Shown here: positions 33,229-48,620 of the stretch, piece by piece
Position numbering within the stretch: position 1 is the stretch's first letter
How the letters are laid out: every line of letters starts with the position of its first letter
Program-made: the position numbers and the translations under genes
Assembly (NCBI GenBank): GCA_016946835.1
Contig: JACVTC010000077.1
Coordinates: 718,501 to 782,500, forward strand
Source: Neocallimastix lanati (nom. inval.)
Lineage: Eukaryota > Neocallimastigomycota > Neocallimastigomycetes > Neocallimastigales > Neocallimastigaceae
DNA: 64,000 bases
Direction: 5' to 3'
Notes under the pieces: generated by a model
The model's database searches: none
Seen by the model: the letters and a program-made list of their open reading frames with translations, nothing else
Told to the model about the DNA's origin: nothing

Positions 33229-34667
33229 ATGGAAGACAATATAGAAATTGAAATAAGTGAAACAAATCGAGGAAATGAACAAATTATTATTAATAAAAAA
33301 TACAAATTTAATTTTTCATTTCAAAGGAAAGATAAATCAAAAATTTATTGATGCATTGAATATAAGACTTTAAATAAATATAAATCTTTAATTATTTTAA
33401 ATGATAAAAAGGAGGTTTTAAAATATGAAAGTTTACATAACCATCTCGAAAAAGAAATTGATGTGTCTATATCGGTAGCAAAACATAAAATTAAGGAAGA
33501 AATTAGGAAAAATTCAATTCCTATAGATATAAAACCTAAACATATATTTAATACCGTTTCTTAAGAAATGGGACTTATATGTCCCGAATATAGTACAATT
33601 AGATCCCAAATAATAAGAAATATAAATAAACAATTTCCTCCAAACATAAAAAGTTTTGATGATATTCCCATTGAATCAAAATATTATAAAACGAAAAGAA
33701 ATGAAAATTTTATGATATTTAAAAATACTGATCTAATAATCTTTCAATCATCATTCCAAGCATATTTATTTTCGAATTATCATAAAAATATATTTGCGGA
33801 TGGTACATTTTATGCAACACCGAAATTTAGTTATCAGTTATTTATAACAAGAACTTATGTTGGGGAATTTAATATGTTTTACACTACTTCCATTTCTATA
33901 TTAAAAAATAAAAAACAATCTACATATGAAACATTATTTAAGAAATAAAAAAAAATGCAAATAAATAAAGGAGTAATACATTAATAATTACTATAATTAA
34001 TTTTCATTGTGATTTTGAACAAGGTATATCTAATGCCGCAAAAAAAGTTTTTCCCAATATAAATATTAAATATTGTGTTTAGCATTACAAAAGATCATTA
34101 GAAAAACAAAAAAATATATTATATTATCATGAAGTGAAGAATAATAATGATGTATATATTTATTATAAAGTTATTTCGAACTTACCGTTTATAAACCCTA
34201 ACTATATATTTGATATTTATATTATAATAAAAAGAATTTGTCAAAAAAAAAATTATAATAATTTTCTACAATTTTTAGAATATTTTAATAAAAATTATTT
34301 ACTTAAGTATAATGTTAATAATTGGAATTATTATGAAAATATAGAGCATTTAACAAACAATGCATCAGAATCTTATAATAGCTACTTAAATAATATATTT
34401 CCAAATAAACCTTTATTTTATAAATTAATATATATATTAAAAGAAGAAGAAAACTAATCTTATAATGATTACCAAAGGAGAACTAAAGAAACTTGGAAAA
34501 AAAAGCAAAAAATATTTAGTGCAACTGATGAAATTAAAATTTTAATTGAAAATTACAAAAGTAAGGAAATAAATTTACTTTATAATGGTTGCAACAGAAA
34601 TGAATTAGTTAAATTATGGAAAGATTGTTTAATTGATTTAAAGGATATAAATATTAATTTAAAATAA
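33229..34667 (+). pseudogene. MULE transposase gene, nearly full length but disabled
   Basis: The ATG at 33229 opens a frame carrying an N-terminal FLYWCH-like zinc-finger region (KYKFNF, a Trp position changed to TGA before CIEYKT, and HNH at about 33440). It then has KSFDDIP and KNIFADGTFYATPKFSYQLF, the first catalytic Asp of the MULE DDE domain, up to 33948. After one frameshift it continues from about 34002 with HCDFEQGISNAA (second Asp), NNNDVYIYYK, and NNASESYNSYLNN, the conserved Glu region (about 34350-34390), to a TAA at 34665-34667. In-frame stops near 33350, 33563, 33946, 34079 and 34455 and the frameshift disable it. The full length would be about 475 residues. It is the most complete copy in the window and the reference for copies a, c, d and e. 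Confidence 0.88.
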
Positions 34668-34805
34668 ATAATCTTAATTTAAAAAAATGCTAGAAAAATA
34701 CATATTTATTTATTTTAAATTTATATTTATAATCGTTTAAATAATAATTAAATAATCTTAATTTAAAAAAATGCTAGAAAAATACAAATTTATTTACCTA
34801 TTGTG
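34668..34805 (+). repeat. Direct repeat downstream of the MULE transposase
   Basis: The block AATAATCTTAATTTAAAAAA, ATGCTAGAAAAATACA, TTTATTTA occurs at about 34667-34712 and again at 34752-34797, separated by about 40 bp. It lies just 3' of the transposase stop, still inside the inverted-repeat arms. Confidence 0.75.
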
Positions 34806-34849
34806 TTTATTTAATAATCTTAATAAAAATTATCTTTTAGTTATTTTTA

Positions 34850-34948
34850 TTAATCTGTATATATAGCTGGTCCAACCAATTTTATACCACAAACATAAGT
34901 AATGCATGCAGTAGCAATTAATAAAGCAGTTAATAATTTTTTAAACAT
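34850..34948 (-). CDS. Possible 32-residue secreted peptide or signal-peptide exon
   Basis: A short minus-strand frame starting with ATG at 34946-34948: Lys-Lys followed by a hydrophobic core (LLTALLIATACITYVCG) and a short polar end (IKLVGPAIYTD), stop TAA at 34850-34852. This is a textbook signal peptide, and its codon use looks coding-like compared with the surrounding AT-rich DNA. It may be a small secreted peptide, a first exon (a GT follows the Cys-Gly codons), or a captured gene fragment. Its location inside the MULE b inverted repeats would fit gene-fragment capture, as described for MULEs elsewhere. No downstream exon was found. Confidence is low because the frame is only 33 codons. 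Confidence 0.35.
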   Translation of the reverse strand: MFKKLLTALLIATACITYVCGIKLVGPAIYTD

Positions 34949-35389
34949 TTTAATTTATAAAATTAATACTTTAATATAATATTATAAAAAATACTAATTA
35001 TTAAATTTATATATTTATTTTTTCTTAATTATTCAATTATATAATTACGTATGTAATTCTGTTGATAATATAAACAAGGTATTAATAATAATTAATAATA
35101 TTCAAAATAAAATAAAAAAAAATATAATAATTATTTTATATATACAGTAATTATAAATATATATTTTTTTTTATTTAATTTTCTAAAAAAAATTTTAGTC
35201 ATAATAAACGTTTGTCTTAATTATTTTTATTATCATTTAAAAATTTATTTATTCATTTATAATTTATTTATTAATTTATTTATTTATTTATTACATTATA
35301 ATACGCCATATTTTCCGAAATGCACTACAACAAAATACAAATTTTTGTAATAAAAATTTTCAAAATGACACACACCCCCATAATTAAAA

Positions 35390-35499
35390 AGAAAAAATAT
35401 ATGGGGCGTTAAATTACGAACCAAATTTTTATTTATAAGCCATATTTCGAAATGCAACATTACCATGAGGAAAATATAACCTAACCCTAACTTCCTTGA
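35390..35499. repeat. Short inverted-repeat-rich segment
   Basis: Contains GGGGCGTTAAATTACG and TTATAAGCCATATTTCGAAA, the same kind of GCATTTCG/GTGGCTTA ends seen at 32455, 35310 and 36845. Likely the remains of a MITE lying between the MULE b arm and the SINE module. Confidence 0.4.
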
Positions 35500-35775
35500 C
35501 AGAAAGATTGAAATTTAGTAGAATATAACTACATGGACACATGAAATCATGCACCCAAATGCTAAGAAATCCTCCCTTAAATATACAGTACTAGGGCAAC
35601 CCTTTCAATTAGTTCAGTATCATTTCTAATGATAACATACATAAGGGAACATACATACGTGTAACCCTAACCACCATATTCTATAAAAACCTCTTGTGAG
35701 GAAAACCTAGAAAATGGTTAAAACCAGGAGCCGTATGTACGCCTACCAACAGACTAACAAACTGGTTCGATAATA
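35500..35775 (-). mobile_element. SINE 5'-module copy (tRNA-like head)
   Basis: Matches 22630-22972 and 20555-20831 in order: ACATGGACACATGAAATCAT, CACCCAAATGCTAAGAA, GGGCAACCCT, GTGTAACCCTAACCACCATA, AAAACCTCTTGTGAGGAAAA, CCTAGAAAATGG and CCAGGAGCCGTATGTACG. On the minus strand it has an A-box-like TAGTCTGTTGG (plus 35746-35756) and a degenerate B box (GGTTTTAACC, plus 35716-35725), about 20 bp apart. No 3' module or tail is present. Confidence 0.7.
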
Positions 35776-36124
35776 AAACAAAAAAATAAATATAAATGTA
35801 TTAATTTTCTTTTTTTTTAAAAAATTTTAAACTTCAAAAAAAAAAATTCTCTTTAATAATTTATTTATAATTGTTACTTAAAAAAATTTAAAATAAATAA
35901 ATAAATACTAAACAAAATAAATAATGAAAAAGATTAAATATATTTTAAGTTTTAACCATTAAAAAATAGAAAATAACCAAAAATCAAAAAAAGTGAAACA
36001 AATAAAGCTAAAAAACAGATTATTATAAATAAAAAATATAATTTATATTTTTAAAATTAAATATTGTTAAATTTTTTATTATTTTAACCAAAAAGATTAA
36101 GCATGTAAAAATTAATCTAATCCT
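35776..36124. other. AT-rich spacer with possible transposon remnant
   Basis: No gene. A phrase at about 35985-36050 (AGTGAAACAAATAAAG..., AACAGATTATTATAAATAAA) resembles the start of the MULE transposase coding region at 33250-33310 and may be a highly decayed copy. Confidence 0.35.
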
Positions 36125-37460
36125 AGTAAAAAGGAGTTGCTTTTCGGAATATGGCTTTAATTAAAACATAAAATTTAATAAACTGTTGATGTAAGGGTGG
36201 CTTAAATTATTTTTTACAAATGAATAATAATATTTAAAATTAATAAATAATAAAATACTGAAATAATATTTAAGAATGCGTATTTCACAATATGGCTTAT
36301 TTTTTTAATTAATTGCCACATTATGTAATTTTTTTAAATAATAAATAAATTATTAAATAAAATAATTAAATAAATAATAAAAATCATTTTTAAAAAAAGT
36401 AAATAAGTATTTAAATATTTTATTATAAAATATTTTATATAAAATATTTTTATATAAATAAATAATAAATAATAAATAATAAATAATAAATAATAAATAA
36501 TAATAATAAATAATAAATAATAAATAATAAATAATAAATAATTAAATAATTAAATAATTAAATGATTAAATAATAAATAATAAATAATAAATAGTAAATA
36601 ATAAATAATAAATAATAAATAGTAAATAATAAATAATTAATAATAAATAGTAAATAATAAATAATAAATAATAATAACTAATAACTAATAATAAATAATA
36701 ATAACTAATAACTAATAGTAAATAATAATAACAAATAACTAATAGTAAATAATAATAACTAATAATTAAATAATAAATAAATAAATCATAAATAATAACT
36801 TATAATAATTAAATAATAAATAAAAAATAAATAATAAATAATAACAAAGAATGTGGTACATTTCGCCAATTTACGCCATTTATTTTTAATGGCTTGTAAA
36901 GTTTTTTGCTAATGACATAAAAAATTTTAATAATTATATTTAAAAAAAAAATAAATAAGTATAATAAATAATTAATAAATAATAAATAAATAATAAATAA
37001 ATAAAAAATAAATATATAAATAAATATTTTATTTTTTTAATTAAAAAAATTGAATAATTAACACTAATTTTTTATTCAAATATTTCAAATATTAAGCAAT
37101 AAAAAAATACTGTTATATTAAAAAATTGTATATTATTTATTCTGAGTAATAAATAATTATATATATAGAATATAAATATTTTATATAGTTATTTTTATTA
37201 TTAAAATCAATATCAATATTTTATAGTTTTTTTATTATTAATATCAATATCAATATTATATATTTTTTTTCATTTTATAAATATTTTAATAATAAAATAA
37301 AACTAATAGAAATTAAGATAAAATATAAAAGAGTAATAATAAAACATTTTTAACATATTATTTTTTTTATATAATATTTTTTATTTATTTATTTATTTTA
37401 TTTATTTATTTTATTTATTTATATGATTATTTTTTAAAAATATTTTAAGTCCCATTTTGC
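36125..37460. other. MITE-like ends and degenerate (AATAATAAAT)n arrays
   Basis: Begins with a dispersed repeat shared with 32079-32240. Elements ending in GTATTTCACAATATGGCTTA (about 36278), GGTACATTTCGCCAATTTAC (about 36853) and GCGAAATGCACACC (about 37456) mark further short DNA-transposon fragments. Between them (36460-36840) lie long arrays of AATAATAAAT-type repeats. No gene. Confidence 0.5.
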
Positions 37461-37469
37461 GAAATGCAC

Positions 37470-37617
37470 ACCTCACAATATTTAATTTTATAACTTTTAT
37501 TACAATAATAAAAAAATAATATTTAATTTTAAAAAAATATTTTAATACTTTTAGTTAAAATAATAATTAATAATATGTCATGTTATTTTAAAAAAATATT
37601 TTACAAATTCTTATTAA

Positions 37618-37657
<40 letters not shown>

Positions 37658-37665
37658 GTAATAAT

Positions 37666-37704
<39 letters not shown>

Positions 37705-37985
37705 TATTTAATTTCAAGGATATACTTTAGTATTTTTTTTTGTTAAAATAATAAAAAAGTAATATTTAATAAAATTTAATTTTATAAAAAATATTTTAAT
37801 ATTTTTGTTAAAATAATAATAAAATAATATTTAATTTTAAAGATATATTTTAATATTTTTGTTAAAATAATATAATAAAATAATATTTAATTTTAAGGAA
37901 ATACTATTAATTTGTTTTGTTTAAATAGTAGTAATAATATTTAATAATATTTAATTTTAAAGATATACTTTAATATTTTTATAGT
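37470..37985. repeat. Degenerate tandem repeats, unit about 55-75 bp
   Basis: Repeated phrases of AATAATATTTAATTTTAA(A/G), GATATA(C/T)TTTAATATTTTT and GTTAAAATAATAATAAA occur about six times, with an internal (AAT)n tract at 37619-37700. The same phrase also appears near 27700-27790 and 32210-32345, so the family is dispersed. No coding content. Confidence 0.7.
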
Positions 37986-38127
37986 AGCCTAATTCGATAA
38001 TGATTAATCATTCGATTAAATTTTTTTTTAAGATAGATCTAGTTATTAATATATTATAAATTTGTATTATAGCATTTTCATTTAATCATATCTCTTTCAT
38101 TCGTATTATTTATTATTTACTTAATAA

Positions 38128-38266
38128 TTTTAATATTTAAATCCTTTAAAATATTTTAACCAAAATTCAACTAAATCAACTTTATTACTTTCTTTTTTTT
38201 TCTAATAAAATTTCCAATTTTTTGTAATATTTAATTAAAGCATTGATTTCATCAGTTATTCCTAGT

Positions 38267-38320
<54 letters not shown>

Positions 38321-39140
38321 AAGGAAAGTTCAAAATATACTTTATAATAGATAAACAAATCGTTATTATTTTCCACTTCATTAAAACATAATTTTTTTTT
38401 ATTTTTGTTTAATTCACTTTTATAGTGAATAGCACAATATTTAAAATTTGTATTAGGAAAAACTATTTTTACAACATTAGATATCCCTATTTCAAAATCA
38501 CAAAAAAAAAATTTTTTTATGATTTAAAATATTATAATATTTACTGGAATTTGTTTTTTTTATTTCTTTTAATAATATTTCATAAGTTATATTCTCTTTA
38601 TTTTTTAATATAGAAAAAGAAGTAGTGTAAAAATAATTCAATTTTTTAATATAAGTTCTTGTAATGAAATTTTGATAACTAAATTTTGGTACTAATAAAA
38701 GTGTTCCATCTGCAAATATATCATTATGTTTCAAAAATAATTTATCTTGAGATGGTAATTGGAAAGTTATTATATTTGAAATTTTGAATATTACAAAGTT
38801 TTTATCCTTTTTTTTTTTAAATACTCTGATCTATTGAGGATTTCATCAAAAGTTTTTATAAGGAAGTTGCATATTGATATTTCTTGATATTTTGGATTTT
38901 ATTGTATTATATTCATGACATATAATTCCATTTCTTGAGAAATTTTATTAAATGTACTTTTTTTTTTATATATTAAAAGGAGCTAAACTTTTTCTAGTTT
39001 CTTCTTTAAATTTATGTTTCGCTATTAATATAGCTGCATCAAACTCTTTTTTGAGAGGACTATGTAAACTTTCATATTTCAGGAACACCTTTTTATCGTT
39101 TAAAATAATGAAAGATTTACATTTACATGATGTTTTATAT
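38128..39140 (-). pseudogene. MULE transposase relic, copy c, with internal deletion
   Basis: Minus-strand reading gives KCKSFIILNDKKVFLKYESL near 39110-39050, AKHKFKEETRKS near 39030-38990, FADGTLLLVPKFSYQNFITR (about 38660-38720; first catalytic Asp present), CDFEIGISNVV (second Asp, about 38480-38500), NNNDLFIYYKVYFELSFYK (about 38320-38376), then directly TDEINALIKYYKKLE (about 38215-38265) and NKVDLVEFWLKYFKGFKY to about 38131. Between LSFYK and TDEI the region holding the third catalytic residue (NNASES in other copies) is gone, and a pure A-tract of about 48 bases on the coding strand (38269-38316) sits in its place. Frameshifts and stops also occur in the 5' half. Confidence 0.8.
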
Positions 39141-39422
39141 TTAGTATTAGTATATTATTTATTTATTTAATTTAATTTTTTATAATTTATTATTTATTTT
39201 ATTCTATTTTATTTTATTAATTTTATTTAATTTTATTAATTTAATTCATTTTTTTATTATTTATTTTATTTACTATTTTTTTTTTTTTTTTAATGTAACA
39301 ATTAAAAATAATATGCTTATTAAAATTTTGTTTGTTATTTTTTAAAAAAAAGAATTAACTCATTTATATTTATTCCTATATTTATTTATTTATATACAAT
39401 TTATTTAAAAAAAAAAAAAAAA
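39141..39422. other. AT-rich spacer
   Basis: No gene; T- and A-rich tracts including 39277-39291 and 39404-39421. Confidence 0.5.
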
Positions 39423-39667
39423 TAAAAATGTGGTGCATTAATTTACAAATTAATTTAGAAGCACTCCGAAAAAAATGTGTACGATAAAAATTATTAGCAA
39501 TAATACGCATGTCAGAAAACCAATGTTGAACACTCAGAAAGGCCGTCCAGAAAGGACAATATCTGCCTATATGGAAGTGCATGTACACTACCTCAATATT
39601 TCTACTGTCCTTAAGAGGAGGTTGAAACCAAGTGCGGTATATACCGGAAATAAAAAAAAAAAAAAAA
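39423..39667 (+). mobile_element. SINE 3'-module copy, with MITE end upstream
   Basis: From about 39455 the plus strand matches the 3' module of the SINE in element orientation: AGCACTCCGAAAAAAATG, GCAATAATACGCATG, TGTTGAACACTCAGAAAGGC, GTACACTACCTCAATATTTC, CCTTAAGAGGAGG and TATATACCGGAAATAAAA, ending in a poly-A tail (39652-39667). The upstream 30 bp (AAAAATGTGGTGCATTAATT) match one end of the short inverted-repeat element at 31746-31820. The 68-codon reverse and 73-codon forward frames here are not genes. Confidence 0.75.
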
Positions 39668-40762
39668 TTATTACTTATCTATTTGTTTATTATTAAATTA
39701 AAAAATTAAATTAAATTTGGAAAGTGTATGATGTATGATACTTTTTATCCTATTTAATAATATATTAAATAATAGCACATGAGATATAGTTACAAAAATT
39801 CATATAAAATTTAAACTCACATTTTATATTATTATTATTTTTTTTTATATATAATTTTAAAAATATAAAATACTATAAAGATGAAAATTAAGTAATAATC
39901 GAAAGATCCAAACTGTTATTGTGAAGAATAAAATAGTTATAAAATTAAAAATTAAAAACTAAAAATTAAATGTTGAATAAAATGAATAAGAAGTGAAAAT
40001 TAAAATAATAGAATTTTTATTTTTATACCCATTTTAATCAAATTCTTTTTTATTTTTATTTTTATCTATTTATTTAAGGAATAAAAATTAATAACTAACT
40101 AACTAAATAATAATAAAAGCAACAACAATACTAATAATAAAAACTTCTTGGTATTACATTAGGTGTTTCATATAAAAATATAAAAATACCAAACAATAAA
40201 TTACAAACCTAATGGAATTCTATATAAAAAAATCAAAAAATTCCAAATCAAAAAATATTAATAACAAAACTGAAGGAATTCTAAAATTCTATTTTTAATG
40301 TTAAACAAATGAAAAAAAAAAAAAAAAGATAATATTCTTTTTCATTCCTTTTTTTTTTTTTTTTTTTAAACTTATATATAAAGAATTGGTAAGGCAGTGA
40401 AATTTTTGGATTAGAAAAGTTCGAAAGTTCAGTAAAAATAAAAATTTTTTTAGAAGAGTTCTTGAAAAGAATTCTTTCCAAAGAAGCAAGTATTATTTTA
40501 CTGAAAAGTGGAAAATTCTTATTGTAAATTTAAAAAAAAAAAAGGTCAAATTTTTTAATATTATATTAAAATTATATTATATATTATATATGTATATTTT
40601 ATATATTTTATTTAGAACTTTAAATTTAATTAAAATTTAATTAAAAAATTAAATATGACAAACTTTATTTATTATTAATTCTTATCTATATTAATTTATA
40701 TTAAAATGTATTAATAATATTACTCATAGATAAGAATTAAAATTAATTATTTTTATTTTTAT

Positions 40763-40796
<34 letters not shown>

Positions 40797-41006
40797 AAAA
40801 AATATATATATCGGTATAATTCACTTTCAAACCATTTTAATTTCGAAAAATTTTAAAATTTTAAAATAAATAATTATTATATATTTATATTTGATTAAAC
40901 TTAGTTTAATTTGAATCTACATATATATTTATTTTTATATTAATAACAATAATTAAATAAAAAATATATTTTTTTTTGTATTACTTTTTGTAAATAAATA
41001 ATAAAA
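39668..41006. other. AT-rich intergenic region upstream of the ankyrin-SH3 gene
   Basis: No gene. Holds poly-T/poly-A tracts, notably 40766-40796, and a TTAGGTTTGTAATTT-like pair of short inverted motifs around 40160-40215 (GGTGTTTCATATAAAA and TTCTATATAAAAAAAT phrases). The promoter of the gene starting at 41007 should lie in the last few hundred bases but no discrete motif can be picked out. Confidence 0.5.
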
Positions 41007-44825
<3,819 letters not shown>

Positions 44826-45086
44826 TTTTATTTATATCTATTATTAAATAAAATAAAAATAAAAAATATTTTATGGATGGAAAGGTATAATAAATTTAGT
44901 AGATTTACCGTAGATTATTAAATGTTTGATATTGAAAATGTAATAATAATAATATTTTTAAATTTCACGAAAAACATGGAAATAAATAAATAATTAAATA
45001 AATATACTATGAAAGTAATATTTGAATTATTCCCCATTAATGCAAGGTAATATAATTTTTTTTTTTTTATCATAAATTCTATTGAG

Positions 45087-45118
<32 letters not shown>

Positions 45119-45875
45119 AAGAAAATCATATTATAGAGATTTGTTAATGCTAAATTTGATAATTATATGAAATATTAATATAAAATATTAATATTTTGTA
45201 ATTATATAATGAATAAATAAAAATTAGGAAAAAATAAATAAATAAATAAATAAATAAAAAAAAAAAAAAATTAATAAAATAAAATATAATTAAAATAAAA
45301 AATATAGTAAAATAAATAAAAAAAAATTAATAATTAATAATCACATATGAAAAAAAAAAATAATAATAAAAAGTAAAAGTAAAGGTAAAAATGAATTAAA
45401 ATAAAATAAAAAAAATATTGAATATGAATATAAAGTACAGATTGAATAAAATAAAATAAAATAAAATAAAACAAAACAAAACAAAACAAAACAAAACAAT
45501 AATAAATCAACAATCAACAATCAACAATCAACAATCAATCAAAATATATTAATTGAAGATAAAATAATAATAGAAATATTATTATGGTAGTGGTTTTAAA
45601 GTTTATTAAAAATTTAATATTTTAATATTTTATTTTATTTTTAATTAACCATAACAAAAAATAATAATAATAATTTTATTATTATATGTTATAATATATA
45701 TCTAATTAATAAAAGTGAATTTTTATAACATTTTTATTGATTATAGTAAAATATTTTTTAATTCGTTATTAGAATTTAATATTATATATATCTTTTATTA
45801 ATAATATAAATATTTATTTAAAAATATATTATTAATGATATTAATATTATATATATAATCCTTCTTATTTCTTAT

Positions 45876-45918
<43 letters not shown>

Positions 45919-46074
45919 AAATATAAATTTATTGATAATAAAATTTCGTAAATACTAAATAAAATACGAACTTTTTCTTTTTGTCACTAAATTTATAAAA
46001 TAAATAGATTAGGGTAAAATAAAATATATCAATATCGAATGAATTATAATCATAAAATATAAAAAGAAAAAAAA

Positions 46075-46109
<35 letters not shown>

Positions 46110-46373
46110 ATTAAAAAGGATAAAGTAATATGTATAAAGATAAAAGTATCAATAATGAAATGGAATATATAAAAAAATAAAATAAAAAAAAAAAAAAAGA
46201 AAAAAAAAAAGAAAAAACTAATAAATATTTAATTATAATAAAATTATATCATATATTAAAAAAAATAATAAATAAATTAAATATTATATAAAATAATTTT
46301 TATTTGTATTTATTTTTATTATTTGTATTTTATTTTTATTATTTGTATTGTTATTTATTTATTTTTTTTTTTA

Positions 46374-46419
<46 letters not shown>

Positions 46420-46785
46420 TTTATTTTATTTTTTGTTTTGTTGATTAATATTATTATTGTCTATATAATTATATTACATTTATTACATTTACATTTATTT
46501 ATTTTTATTTTATTTATTTTATTTTATTTTATTTTTTATTTTTTTTTATATTATTAATATTGTTTTAAACACCATTTCAATAATGAAAGAAAACTTTAAA
46601 AGTTATATATAAAATATTTTTTATGAAATATTTGAAAGTTTCTATTTCTGATCATCTATTAATATTTTAAAATATTTTAAATATATATTATTATTTTATT
46701 ATTAGTATTATTATTATTATCATTGTATATTACAAAAAAATAGTAACTATTATGATTATAAATATTTATAATTTTTTATTACATG

Positions 46786-46825
<40 letters not shown>

Positions 46826-46839
46826 TCACAATAATAGTT
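44826..46839. other. AT-rich convergent intergenic region
   Basis: Lies between the 3' ends of the ankyrin-SH3 gene and the receptor gene. It contains long homopolymers (A 45085-45115, A 45879-45911, T 46078-46106, T 46377-46417) and (TA)n at 46792-46818. A shifting pentanucleotide array occurs at 45448-45500, where AAAAT units give way to AAAAC units, followed by CAATCAA units to 45541. Frames through the T-runs (for example 46348-46557) are not credible genes. No gene was seen. Confidence 0.6.
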
Positions 46840-47035
46840 TTATTTTATTATTATTAGTTATATTAATGAAATTTATTTTATTTTATTATTATTAGTTATA
46901 TTAATGAAATATATTTTATTTTATTATTATTAGTTATATTAATGAAATTTATTTTATTTTATTATTATTAGTTATATTAATGAAATTTATTTTATTTTAT
47001 TATTATTCATTATATTAATGAAATTTAATTTTATT
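46840..47035. repeat. Tandem repeat, about 38-bp unit, five copies
   Basis: The unit TTATTATTATTAGTTATATT followed by AATGAAATTTATTTTATT recurs about five times immediately 3' of the receptor gene's stop codon. It would form part of that gene's 3' UTR or downstream region. Confidence 0.85.
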
Positions 47036-47053
47036 TTATTTTATTTTATTTAT

Positions 47054-48566
47054 TTATTTATTATTACTATCATTATTATTATCATATACATTTTCTTTTT
47101 CTGAAGATTCTAAGACTGCTGATGTAGTATAATGATAGCTTATAATTTTTGATCTAATTGTTGATCTTGATTTGGAACTAGATTTAGTTTTATCTGTTTT
47201 ATTTGTTTTCGCCGTAGCTGATGAATTTAACATTTCGGAAGTAATATTCGATGTGTTATTGAAAATAAGTAATTTACCAATTATTTTTTCTTCTTCATTA
47301 TTTCCTACTAAAAAGACTTGAATGAGAATTCGTAAGATAAACAAGTAATTGTGATTACTCAAAGTAAAAATTAAAATAATACATATATGTAACGTATGAT
47401 ATATGACATAATCATTTAATTTGATATAACTAAAGAAAATATAAAATGGTACTATTATACTATTCATGCTTATTATAATGCTTATGGCTCGTATATCATT
47501 ATATGTTTCTCTTAAATTCCACTCTAAGAAAAGTAATGCTATAATTAATATAAATAATAATATTTTTAAAACAATTTGAATAATGGTAATGATGGAACCC
47601 ATATTTGAAAGTTTGCATTTTCTGAAATTTTTATTAGATTCTAACATTATATCTTCTATTTCATAGGGTGAGATAAATAATAAAGAAACAAAGATCATTT
47701 CAACTAAGACCATTAAAAAAATAAATAAATATTTTTTCCTTTTAATAAATTCGGAATATTTATTGGTTTCAGGGAAATTGACTATTAGCTTATAAGTTAT
47801 TGGTGAAAAAGCCATGATATATCCTACGTTAATTAAGAAATGCCATGTGTGACATTTTTCTACGGTTTGATCACCATAAAATGTAAATTCAGAACCAATG
47901 ATTAAAAGTGAACCAATAGAATAAATGATTCCCAAATCAATTGTTAAAAAATTGAAATATGATTTAAATTTCGGAATAAATAATACTGAGGAGGATATAA
48001 GTACTGAAAGAAAGCATAATACCAGTAATACAAACATCACGATTGAAATACTAGTCATTTTAAAAGAATAAGAATAAATTCTTGTAATATCATCAATTTC
48101 TGTTAATATATCTTTTGCTGATTCTCCTTTATACAAAAATTTAAAAAATATACTGATAATTTTAAGAGCAAAGGTTTCGTAATCATCAAAAGCACTACTA
48201 GGCCTATTAATACCTTGAACTTCTCTTACTAATTCGCATTCTGCAAACTTACATACTTCTTCATCATCATAAACTTTTGTTAAAGTACTAACAACATTAT
48301 AATTTGTTGCAAGTTTTTTTTGTATTTTTTCTGACGTAAAAAATTTTATAACTTCCAGTGCAGCCTTTTTTTTATCATCATCAATATATTTACTAATTCC
48401 AATATTAAATCCCCCAAGACAGGCTCCATTTACATCTGTATTTTTTCCGGGTAATGGAGTTGCTTGATATCCTGGAATTATCATTCCATCCCACATATTA
48501 CTAAATAATATATTTCCTCCCATTATTATATTCATATTATAAAATTCGTCTGATCTGAACATTTCA

Positions 48567-48620
<54 letters not shown>

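Larger units (their letters stand above)
32441..35384 (+). mobile_element. MULE-type DNA transposon, copy b, with long inverted repeats
   Basis: Left arm at about 32441-32499 (AATTAGGGGGGTATGCATTT, then AAAATTCTTATTACAAAAAT, TTGTATTTTGTTGTA) is matched in inverted orientation at about 35320-35384 (reverse complement AATTATGGGGGTGTGTGTCA, then AAAATTTTTATTACAAAAAT, TTGTATTTTGTTGTA). The roughly 2.9-kb interval holds the transposase relic at 33229-34667, so these arms are probably the terminal inverted repeats. Shorter nested inverted sequences within both flanks (for example AATGTGGCGTAAATAATAAT near 32690 and CCACCAAAATTTTGGCGAAA near 32740) suggest MITE-like insertions. Exact ends and a 9-bp duplication could not be settled. 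Confidence 0.65.

Noticed and set aside
36440-36840. CRISPR-like regularly spaced repeats in the AATAATAAAT array
   Set aside because: Units are contiguous simple-sequence DNA without unique spacers, and the context is eukaryotic.
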